DNA of 9,660 nucleotides from Muribaculaceae bacterium (GTDB lineage Bacteria; Bacteroidota; Bacteroidia; Bacteroidales; Muribaculaceae), in contig JAFYCU010000215.1 of the NCBI GenBank assembly GCA_017545095.1, forward strand, positions 1 through 9,660. Reading direction: 5' to 3'. Below are positions 1 through 6,402 of the stretch, in pieces. The notes below the pieces were generated by a model, which saw only the letters and a list, made by a program, of their open reading frames with translations, had not been told where the DNA came from and did no database searches. Position 1 is the first letter of the stretch, and each line of letters begins with the position of its first letter. The position numbers and the translations under genes are program-made.

Positions 1-33
1 ATTTGTAATCCACCATACCCTCCACCATCCGCC

Positions 34-64
34 GGTCGGGAGGCAACAGTCTGCCATCCCGACC
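34..64. other. GC-rich hairpin downstream of the C13-like gene
   Basis: An inverted repeat pairs GGTCGGGA (34-41) with TCCCGACC (57-64). It continues inward as GGCA (42-45) with TGCC (52-55), with one bulged base and a 6-nt loop. It begins 46 bp past the stop codon of the minus-strand gene at 111, so it could help end or stabilise that transcript. There is no T-run on either side, so it does not fit a standard intrinsic terminator. The rest of 1-110 holds no confident gene. A minus-strand ATG at 26-28 opens a frame that runs off the left edge after about nine codons, too short to judge. Confidence 0.4.
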
Positions 65-110
65 TGGGATGATGGGCAGAGGATGTTTGTCAGTTCCTTT
101 TATGGCTGTG

Positions 111-3100
111 TCATTTGACCACGATCACCGACTGCAGCACATCGCTGCCTTGCATCAGGCACACGACATACTGCCCTGCGGGAAGCGAGGCGGTGGAAAG
201 CATCACTTCAACCGCACCGGCGGGCACCGCCGCCTCGAGTGGTGCGGCGCTGCCATTCACACTGATGATGCGCAGCGACATGCCCTGCGTGGCCGGGGTC
301 GTGAGGCCGACGGTCAATTGGCCGTCGAACGGCACAGGCGACACCTGGCTGATGGCTGGGACTGATGACAGGTGCGCAACGGCAAAGTCCTCGCCGCCTC
401 CGGTGTAGGTTACCTTCAGCACGCACCACTCGCCAGTCTCGCTGCGTGACACGGTCACCGTCTTGCCCTCATCGATCTTGTTCATCGACGTGTCGTACCA
501 CTCATAACGGGCAGGGGCCGACACGTTGGTCTCGGTGAGCGTGAAGCTGTCACCGGGTCCTTGGACGGCGTTGATGCCGGGAGGTACGATGTTGTTGTAG
601 GGATTCTCCAGCACACGCACCACCTGGCCGTCGACGATATTTCCCGCCGTGTCGCGCAGCACGACATGGTAACGCCAGTCGGCGCCGTTGGTCAACGTGA
701 GCGAGGAGTTGATGTCGCATGAAAGGGTCAGCGTATAGACGTGGTTCTGGTCGAGGTGCAGGTTGTTGAACGCTGCGTTGGCGTTCTGCACACGGTATTT
801 GGCTGGATTCCCGCTCACTGCGGTCACCGACGTGTGGCTGCTGGCCGAGTCCATGGCCGCGCAAAGCGTGCTCGACAACTCAAAGAATGTCCTGAACGTG
901 TTCGACAGCACCGTGCCGATGGAGTTCGCTTGGTCGGCCACGATGCCGATGCTGTAACGTCCCTCTTCCTTCACCGAAAGCGGGATGTCGAACTGGCAGC
1001 TCTTGGCCACATAGGGCATCATTCCGCCGCTCACCACCACCGACTTGCCGTCCCTTGGCCTGATTACCGACTTTTTCTGGAACGTGAGCTTGTATTCGGG
1101 CAGGTCGGGGTAATTCAGGCCTTCATCATTGATGAGCAGTTCATCACCCGGTTCACCCAACGTTGCGGTGAAGCGCACTGGCAGCACGTTGCCGCTTTGG
1201 TCATACAGCGTTTCCCAGTCATATTCCGTGCACCACTCATCAAGCACCGGGTAGCCCCACAGGCCAAACTCCTCGTCGGGTTCTTCATCCCACGCCCATT
1301 CAATGGTGACGATGGCACAGGTGTCGGGGGCTATCGCCGGGGTGGGGATGACTCCGATCAGGTGCGACGGGGCCGACCGGCTCATGATTTCTCTGTCAAG
1401 CACGGTGCCGCTGGGCGACACATGCACAAACAACGTCCTGTGATGAGGCAAGCTCACGGTGTCTCCGTTGTTGTGGATGCGCACATAGACGTACACCGGC
1501 TCTTCGGCAGTCAGCTTGACGGGCTCGCTCTCCTGATGTGTCAGGCCGTCGTTCTGGTTGCGCACCCAGATGTCGGGGCTGTCCCAGGTTTGCGTGGGCT
1601 GTGAGGCGACTGACGGACGGATATGGAGCCAGGGGTAACGCGGCGTGTGCGTCAGCCACAGGGAGTCTTTCAGTGACAGCGGATATGAGTCGATGCCTGG
1701 GTAGCCGGGAGTGTAAGGCCATGGGTGGCCCTCCATGTCGTAGTTGACCCGCATATACTGCGTGTAGGCCGAGTCAGAGACCTCGAACACCTCGCCGAAT
1801 GTCAGGCTGCCGTCGCTGTTGAGGTCGCTCGATGCGGGCAATCCGCTCGAAAGGTCGCATTCGGCCAAGGCACTGAGCCAATAATAGCCGTAGCAGCTGT
1901 ATTCCGGGTGGTCGGGATGCCGGTATGAGCTTGTCACCCCGCCGAGACCACCGGTGGATGTGACCAGCACAGTGTTGGGAGAGGTCATGACCATGGGCAT
2001 CAGGAAGGAATAGTTGCAGTTGAACACCGTGCTCACGAAGTCGACATCGATGGCATTAATGTAATAATCACTCAGATATCCTCCACGAACATCTCCGACA
2101 TCTCCGTAAAGACTCAGAATCATGTCAGCTTCTCCATTATAATCCATCGGGCCTGCGCCGCCTGTATAGAAGATGAATAGCTGGCGGAAATGGCCAGTCT
2201 CATCTCGGTCGGCCAATTGACGGAGAAGAGATTCAACATTAACTCTCGTCGCAGCCTCAACATTCTCGTCGATGCCGTCACCGTCAAGATCTTTGGGCAT
2301 GGGGACCAGTTCAAAGTCTGAATTGTAAACCATACAGTTCTCGCTGCCGATAAACAGGTGGATATCCGAATCAAGGATGCCGTATTTCGTTGTGAGGATC
2401 TGATACATGGCGGCGCATTCGTTCCAGTTGCGGTAGATGGGAGTGCTTATGCCGTGGTCGTACGAGGACATGCCCGTGCCGATGATGATAACCTTGGTGT
2501 CGTGGGCTGATGCTCCGGGACTCATCATGGGTGCGTTGAAATGTGAGGTCACCGACTGCGGCAGCACATGGAAGTCCGACAGGGTGAACGTTACATTCAG
2601 TTCAACGGGTGCGAACGTGACATTGCGTGGCGGAAGCTGACCTGGGTAGTTCAGCACTACCAGGCTGTCGTGGGTCGAAACGGTCTTTGGGATGTAACTG
2701 TAACTGCATTCGTGCGCCCACCCCCAGTCGGGATGCTCGTCAACAAACAGGAGCCATTTGTCCACTTCGGTGTCGGTGGCCCAAGCCTGGGTGGGCGGCG
2801 TGGTGATGGGGCAGCGCACGCTGTCGTTGATGACGGCATTCACTGTCGCGGAGTAGAAGTTGACTCCGCTGTTGTCCTGCCGCCGGTTCTTGACCAGCTG
2901 CAGGGCCTGGGCGTCGCTGATGGCGACGGCGGCTGCTCCGCTGCGGGAGAACACGCCGTCGTAAACACCGTAGTCGCCGCCGTCGACGGTGACCACGTAG
3001 CCGTCGCCCGTCCCCGTGACGGGGATGGTGACGGTGGAGCTTGTCGCGCTCACCGCAACGGTGTCGCCTGAAGGCGCGGTGAGCTTGACGCGATACGATG

Positions 3101-3299
3101 CGTAGTGCGTCGCATCGAGGGTAACTTGAAGCTGGCCAGCAATGGTGCTGAAAACTGCTTCAGGGGCTGCACCACTGAGGTGTGCTTCATGAGAATGGGT
3201 CAGAGCGACTCGCCCCGCATCCTCTTGGTTTCTGGACTGTCCCCACATGACAGGGAAGACAGCAAAAATCATCATCAAAAAGAATAGAATCTTGTTCAT
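111..3299 (-). CDS. T9SS-exported protein with legumain-like (C13) domain lacking the catalytic His
   Basis: 1062 residues, unrecognised at gene-name level. The start chosen is the ATG at 3297-3299 because it begins a clear Sec signal peptide (MNKILFFLMM, then a hydrophobic stretch to about residue 19). The frame stays open to 3491, but that extension crosses the promoter and looks non-coding. Residues about 268-480 resemble the caspase/legumain fold: a VIIIGTG strand, then NECAAMYQILTTKYGI, the strand LFIFYT, and a later strand ending FNCNYSF. In C13 enzymes the LFIFYT strand is followed by a DHG-type motif, but here it reads GGAG (380-383), so the His is gone. Cys428 sits at the expected nucleophile position. 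Two EF-hand/dockerin-like calcium loops are visible: D337-x-D339-x-D341-G to E348, and D492-x-N494-x-D496-G to E503. The middle third is probably beta-rich, with an Ig-like segment near 915-980. Residues about 983-1062 match the T9SS C-terminal sorting domain (SPVPFDGQLTV, then LPAGQYVV and a basic end). Expected location is the cell surface or outside. Proteolytic activity is doubtful; a binding or scaffold role is possible. Confidence 0.85.
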   Translation of the reverse strand: MNKILFFLMMIFAVFPVMWGQSRNQEDAGRVALTHSHEAHLSGAAPEAVFSTIAGQLQVTLDATHYASYRVKLTAPSGDTVAVSATSSTVTIPVTGTGDGYVVTVDGGDYGVYDGVFSRSGAAAVAISDAQALQLVKNRRQDNSGVNFYSATVNAVINDSVRCPITTPPTQAWATDTEVDKWLLFVDEHPDWGWAHECSYSYIPKTVSTHDSLVVLNYPGQLPPRNVTFAPVELNVTFTLSDFHVLPQSVTSHFNAPMMSPGASAHDTKVIIIGTGMSSYDHGISTPIYRNWNECAAMYQILTTKYGILDSDIHLFIGSENCMVYNSDFELVPMPKDLDGDGIDENVEAATRVNVESLLRQLADRDETGHFRQLFIFYTGGAGPMDYNGEADMILSLYGDVGDVRGGYLSDYYINAIDVDFVSTVFNCNYSFLMPMVMTSPNTVLVTSTGGLGGVTSSYRHPDHPEYSCYGYYWLSALAECDLSSGLPASSDLNSDGSLTFGEVFEVSDSAYTQYMRVNYDMEGHPWPYTPGYPGIDSYPLSLKDSLWLTHTPRYPWLHIRPSVASQPTQTWDSPDIWVRNQNDGLTHQESEPVKLTAEEPVYVYVRIHNNGDTVSLPHHRTLFVHVSPSGTVLDREIMSRSAPSHLIGVIPTPAIAPDTCAIVTIEWAWDEEPDEEFGLWGYPVLDEWCTEYDWETLYDQSGNVLPVRFTATLGEPGDELLINDEGLNYPDLPEYKLTFQKKSVIRPRDGKSVVVSGGMMPYVAKSCQFDIPLSVKEEGRYSIGIVADQANSIGTVLSNTFRTFFELSSTLCAAMDSASSHTSVTAVSGNPAKYRVQNANAAFNNLHLDQNHVYTLTLSCDINSSLTLTNGADWRYHVVLRDTAGNIVDGQVVRVLENPYNNIVPPGINAVQGPGDSFTLTETNVSAPARYEWYDTSMNKIDEGKTVTVSRSETGEWCVLKVTYTGGGEDFAVAHLSSVPAISQVSPVPFDGQLTVGLTTPATQGMSLRIISVNGSAAPLEAAVPAGAVEVMLSTASLPAGQYVVCLMQGSDVLQSVIVVK

Positions 3300-3341
3300 T
3301 TTGACAGCTTTTAAAGGGTGGAGCAATAAGAAATTACACCA

Positions 3342-3374
3342 CAAAGGTAGAGTGCCGACCCTATCAACACCAAA
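3342..3374 (-). promoter_or_regulatory. Bacteroidota-type promoter of the C13-like gene
   Basis: On the minus strand TACCTTTG (3342-3349) matches the TAnnTTTG -7 box of the main Bacteroidota sigma factor. A TTTG (3371-3374) lies 21 bp upstream as the -33 element. Transcription would start near 3336, giving a leader of roughly 36 nt before the ATG at 3299. The leader just before the ATG is AT-rich (TTTAAAAGCTGTCAAA) with no Shine-Dalgarno, usual for this phylum. The promoter spacer contains one copy of the TTGACAGGGTG-like motif. Confidence 0.6.
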
Positions 3375-3747
3375 TTTTTTCAAAGAAAAATCATCATCCA
3401 CAAGAATCTGCAAATCAACATAGTACGCACCCTTAAAACAAGAAAAATGAGCAAACAGAATTACCACCCTGTCAACAAGCAAAACTTGCATACATAAATA
3501 TGCTCATTTCTACATATCCAAATACCAAGCAGATTGCTACCTTAACCCAGCATCTCGATTGTTGCAGTGGGCAACACTTGAACAGGGGTAACACACGCCT
3601 AATTCTCTCGTTGAATGCTCGAGCTTTTGGACCCACCCTGTCAACAGAGAGATGAGGAAAGTGGCATGAAAACCACCGTAAGTCACTGGCAACAAGCATC
3701 TTGCAAGGGGTGTGGTGGCGGATTCAAATCTTCAGGCTGTCAACAAG
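3358..3747. repeat. Four dispersed TTGACAGGGTG-like motifs in the intergenic region
   Basis: The 556-bp gap between the regulator and the C13-like gene has no convincing gene but carries a recurring motif. A 14-bp sequence, CCACCCTGTCAACA on the plus strand, occurs exactly at 3464-3477 and 3633-3646. Diverged copies are at 3358-3370 (ACCCTATCAACAC) and 3737-3747 (CTGTCAACAAG). Read on the minus strand the common core is TTGAYAGGGTG, beginning with the quasi-palindrome TGTTGACA. The copy at 3358-3370 lies between the -33 and -7 boxes of the downstream promoter, which suggests regulator-binding sites. They could also be chance or remnants of a repeat family. Confidence 0.45.
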
Positions 3748-3855
3748 GCCTATTTTGACTGCGCTGGGCAAGAGGTGTGGGCCAACCGAGCCGCCACGAA
3801 CGACGGTTCCACAGAGGCACTGCAAGGAATGGGGGATGCGGGGCGGGAGAATGCT

Positions 3856-5568
3856 TCAGGCGAAGGCCAGCTCTTGCAGGTGCTGGTCGAAGGTCTTGCC
3901 CTGGCAGCCGAGTTTCTCCATAATCCTGAAACGCACCGACGAGGCCGACCGTTCGGTATAGCCCAGCAGCAGGGCGATGAGCGCGTTCGGAACACGGATG
4001 CAATCCAGACACATGAGTCTCTTTTCCTTTTCGTTGACGATAATACCCGAACTGGCCATACGGGTGAATGCATCGGGATAAGTGTCGTCGATGTAGGCAT
4101 CGAGTTCTTTCCAGAACGAAGGTGGTAATTTTATCGACATGATTGAAGTTGACTCGTCTTTTTGTGTTTCGAGCACATACTTCAGCAGCGAAGACCCTCG
4201 CTTTCCCGAGTAGATGACAGAATTGAACACGGTGTCGACAAGATGGAGCAACGCCTGGCGGTGCTGCAGCTCGGCATTTGAGTCATGTGCGACTTCGACA
4301 TCTTTCGCACCTCCTTCAACGGCATCCGTTTCTTTGTTTTCACCTGTTTCAGCAGGTTGAGCCAGTTGCTCGCGAAGCTCGCCCAGCTGCTGTTGGGCTT
4401 TGTGTAACGCCTCTTGCTCATCGGCGAGTTGGCTCGAAACATCCTGAAAACGGCGATAGCCCATGGCAAATACACTGCCGCCAGCAAGCAGGATGAGTGC
4501 AATCATCAGAACAAGTCCTGCATTGACGTGCGATAGTTCATGATTCACGTCTTCCAGCTGCTTTTTCTCTTGGTTGTACTCAATCTGTTGCAAATCATGC
4601 CGCAGTTTGCGTGCGATGGCCTGGCTGGCGACATCATCGGCATTCCGCGCGTTGGTCGCGCTCGACTTGTAATCGTTCGACTGCAGGTCGAGCAGCTCCA
4701 TTGTTCGGTACCGCAGTATGCTGTCGCGCACATGTGTGGGGGGTGGAGCCATCTGGAACAAGAGTCGCGCCGAGTCGATGTTGCCCAAATGGCAGAACGA
4801 TTGGGAAGCGTAGTAGTAGCACGACTCCAATTCGCGCAGCTTGGGGCCATATTTGGCGACTTGGACTGCATACGTCTTAGCCTTTTCCCAATCTTGCAGA
4901 CGATGATACATACCGGCCAATGATTCCAGATTCCTGAAATATTCAGCCTCGTCACCAGCGGCTTTGGCCATTTCCATTGCTTGCTCGGCATAGTGCACTG
5001 CGCTGTCGGCATTGTTGGTGCGATACACCATTCCGAGAAATGTCGTGCATTTCATTAAATAAAAATCGTTGTGGCAGAGCGTGAACTCGGCAATGGCTGT
5101 GCGATAGTTGCTGATAGTTACATCTTGTCTGATGTACTGTCCGTTGTATAAATTAGCAATACGCATTTTCAAATACCCCCGGTTGTAGTGGTCGTCGGGG
5201 CGGGCGTATTGCTCGGCCTGTTTGTAGTGGCACATGGCCTGGTCGGGGTGTTCGAGTTCCTCGGCCACGGTGCCGCGGTAGATCATGGCGCGGATGCGGC
5301 GGTCGTAGGGGCCGCTGTGCTGGTAGTAACGCCAGGCGCGGGTGATGTCGGTGCTGTCGGTGGCTCGCACATAGGCTTTGTATCGAGCCTGCGCGGCGAG
5401 CAGTGCGCGGTAGGCGCGGCACGGCTCGTCGAGGGCGGTGGTGTCGACGGCGAGCAGCTGTGCCAGCGCGCTGTCGGGATTCGTGGCGATGAGCGAGTCG
5501 AGGGCGATGAGCGCACGCTCGCCCTCACTGGACTCGTGGCGGCAGCCTGGCAGCATGGTCAGCAGCAC
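3856..5568 (-). CDS. TPR–transmembrane–HTH regulator (signal peptide interrupted by amber codon)
   Basis: The open frame from a GTG at 5566-5568 encodes 570 residues ending in TGA. Residues about 90-275 form degenerate tetratricopeptide helix pairs (for example 92-122, 172-204 and 210-242). A coiled-coil-like stretch follows (315-345), then one membrane helix (about 349-370, NAGLVLMIALILLAGG), a second charged helix (373-402), a Glu/Asp-rich linker and a C-terminal domain. That domain contains IIVNEKEKRLMCLDCIR, then ALIALLLGYTERSASSVRFRI, the layout of the LuxR/GerE-like helix-turn-helix found in Bacteroidales TPR regulators. The predicted topology is periplasmic TPRs and a cytoplasmic DNA-binding end. 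It probably senses a partner through the TPRs and acts on nearby genes; the target is not shown by sequence. The start is uncertain: a better lipoprotein signal begins at an ATG at 5601 but is broken by TAG (see 5566-5601). As read from the GTG, only eight residues precede Cys9, too short for a normal signal peptide. The first ~130 codons are much more GC-rich than those that follow. Confidence 0.8.
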   Translation of the reverse strand: MLLTMLPGCRHESSEGERALIALDSLIATNPDSALAQLLAVDTTALDEPCRAYRALLAAQARYKAYVRATDSTDITRAWRYYQHSGPYDRRIRAMIYRGTVAEELEHPDQAMCHYKQAEQYARPDDHYNRGYLKMRIANLYNGQYIRQDVTISNYRTAIAEFTLCHNDFYLMKCTTFLGMVYRTNNADSAVHYAEQAMEMAKAAGDEAEYFRNLESLAGMYHRLQDWEKAKTYAVQVAKYGPKLRELESCYYYASQSFCHLGNIDSARLLFQMAPPPTHVRDSILRYRTMELLDLQSNDYKSSATNARNADDVASQAIARKLRHDLQQIEYNQEKKQLEDVNHELSHVNAGLVLMIALILLAGGSVFAMGYRRFQDVSSQLADEQEALHKAQQQLGELREQLAQPAETGENKETDAVEGGAKDVEVAHDSNAELQHRQALLHLVDTVFNSVIYSGKRGSSLLKYVLETQKDESTSIMSIKLPPSFWKELDAYIDDTYPDAFTRMASSGIIVNEKEKRLMCLDCIRVPNALIALLLGYTERSASSVRFRIMEKLGCQGKTFDQHLQELAFA

Positions 5569-5601
5569 AAGGACCTAGAATAGATTTGCAATCGCTTTCA
5601 T
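5566..5601 (-). other. Likely true start and lipoprotein signal, with in-frame TAG
   Basis: In frame with the regulator, the ATG at 5599-5601 encodes MKAIANLF, then TAG (5575-5577), then VLVLLTMLPGC. Without the TAG this is a textbook lipoprotein signal: a Lys near the start, a hydrophobic core, and Leu-Pro-Gly-Cys as lipobox 19-20 residues in. The stop could be a real inactivating mutation, a one-base sequence or assembly error (for example from CAG or TGG), or suppressed. A caution is that the -7 box at 5610-5617 would leave an almost leaderless mRNA for this ATG, while the GTG at 5568 would have a leader of about 35 nt. Confidence 0.55.
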
Positions 5602-5609
5602 TCTGGCCG

Positions 5610-5640
5610 CAAAATTAGCACATCTACGCGAATCGTGCAA
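5610..5640 (-). promoter_or_regulatory. Candidate promoter of the TPR/HTH regulator
   Basis: TAATTTTG on the minus strand (5610-5617), followed by C at 5609, fits the TAnnTTTGC -7 box. TTG at 5638-5640 lies 20 bp upstream as a -33 element. The expected transcription start is near 5603, only a few bases before the ATG at 5601. Either translation is nearly leaderless or the working start is downstream. Confidence 0.45.
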
Positions 5641-5670
5641 GAAATAGAGAAAAAATCAAACAACGTCATG

Positions 5671-5717
5671 AATGGGCAATGGATAATGGACAATTGACAA
5701 TGGATAATTGATAATGG
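5671..5717. repeat. AT-rich short direct repeats
   Basis: Overlapping units of the type CAATGGATAAT, found exactly at 5677-5687 and 5698-5708 (21 bp apart) and mixed with CAATTGACAA and ATTGATAATGG variants. This is low-complexity intergenic sequence and no gene is supported here. The stretch 5830-6110 is also gene-free and AT-rich, with degenerate runs such as ACTCATAACTCGCCACTCATGACTCG broken into short near-repeats around 5986-6015. Confidence 0.5.
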
Positions 5718-5784
5718 AAAAGCAAAATTGATGTCAGGAATGAAGCAATCAAGGGAAAATTGTCACACCATGCAGCCCCACCGT

Positions 5785-5823
5785 TTCGGCTATCAGCCGC
5801 ATCACGATGCGGCTCTACGGGTC
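5785..5823. repeat. REP-like palindromic element, copy 1
   Basis: A perfect 9-bp stem, AGCCGCATC (5795-5803) with GATGCGGCT (5806-5814) and a 2-nt loop, is flanked by TTCGGCTATC on the left and CTACGGGTC on the right. The whole 39-bp unit recurs at 6112-6150 with 6 differences. It is followed by an A-run on the plus strand (5830-5838), so it is not an intrinsic terminator in either direction. This type of intergenic palindrome with conserved flanks resembles REP elements. Confidence 0.7.
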
Positions 5824-6111
5824 TCGGGCAAAAAAAAACCTCTTTCATGAACTTTTTAAGGCAGAAGAACATAAGGACACAAGATTTTGATTTCGACAGC
5901 AATGCTTGTGTTTCCTATGTCCTACCATATAACTAATTTCGCAATCTGTTGGTTCTCAGTTATCTTATGTAATGATGCAAGTGGACTCATAACTCGCCAC
6001 TCATGACTCGTCATTTGCCTTGCACTTATGACTTTTAATTCCTTAATTGACAAAGAGTTGCAATTGCCATTGATAGTCCTTCATTGTCCTTCATAGTCTG
6101 ATAACCTGAGC

Positions 6112-6150
6112 TTCGGCCATCAGCCGCACCGGGGTGCGGCTCTACAGGTC
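6112..6150. repeat. REP-like palindromic element, copy 2
   Basis: Second copy of the 39-bp unit: TTCGGCCATC, then AGCCGCACC (6122-6130), loop GG, GGTGCGGCT (6133-6141), then CTACAGGTC. Relative to copy 1 a T-A pair in the stem has become C-G on both arms, so pairing is kept. It has the same orientation as copy 1 and lies 327 bp away. Short outer arms ACCTG (about 6105) and CAGGT (6145-6149) may lengthen the stem. Confidence 0.7.
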
Positions 6151-6272
6151 CGCGGTGTTCCGGGGTTATGCGGTCAAATGGCAGAAATGCCTCTGTAAGA
6201 GGCTACTTTGGCTACAACCATTGGCTCTTGTGTGGCCTCCTCCAGAGGCGTTGCGGTTGTTTTCCCCCCAAC

Positions 6273-6299
6273 CCCTGGGCCACCGCCGGTGACCCAGGG
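6273..6299. repeat. Long GC-rich hairpin
   Basis: CCCTGGGCCACC (6273-6284) pairs with GGTGACCCAGGG (6288-6299) around a 3-nt loop, with 11 of 12 positions paired. It lies about 105 bp beyond the hutI stop and has no T-run on either side. It may cap the 3' end of the hut transcript or be another intergenic palindrome family. The plus-strand frame across 6168-6353 looks non-coding. Confidence 0.55.
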
Positions 6300-6309
6300 C
6301 TACTCAGAT

Positions 6310-6327
6310 ATTGCCCTGCCGGGCAAT
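6310..6327. repeat. Hairpin downstream of hutI
   Basis: ATTGCCC (6310-6316) pairs perfectly with GGGCAAT (6321-6327) around a TGCC loop. In the hutI transcript this is the first strong stem after the stop codon, about 75 nt downstream. The T-rich stretch (GATTTTTTATATA on the minus strand, 6328-6340) comes before the stem rather than after it, so it is not a classical terminator, though it could act as a 3'-end barrier. Confidence 0.4.
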
Positions 6328-6402
6328 TATATAAAAAATCAGATAAATTATAACAATCCGTAGTTTCTTAATTTTGACGCAACCACGTTTTCACCGTTGC
6401 GC

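Noticed and set aside
3300..3491. N-terminal extension of the C13-like protein to a start at 3491
   Set aside because: It would place 64 residues before an obvious signal peptide and run through the promoter boxes and AT-rich leader.
3472..3699. 75-residue minus-strand frame between the regulator and the C13-like gene
   Set aside because: Low-complexity, Cys- and aromatic-rich composition with no recognisable motif; it overlaps the dispersed motifs.
3358..3747. CRISPR array
   Set aside because: Repeats are only 11-14 bp, unevenly spaced (about 100-170 bp) and variable, and no cas gene is present.
5795..5838. Hairpin plus A-run as an intrinsic terminator
   Set aside because: On the plus strand the run after the stem is A, and on the minus strand the T-run comes before the stem, so the order is wrong for both directions.
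5666..5902. 78-residue minus-strand frame
   Set aside because: It translates through the REP-like palindrome and the AT-rich repeats, so it is probably non-coding.
6168..6353. 61-residue plus-strand frame
   Set aside because: It covers both GC-rich hairpins and has no supporting start context or motif.
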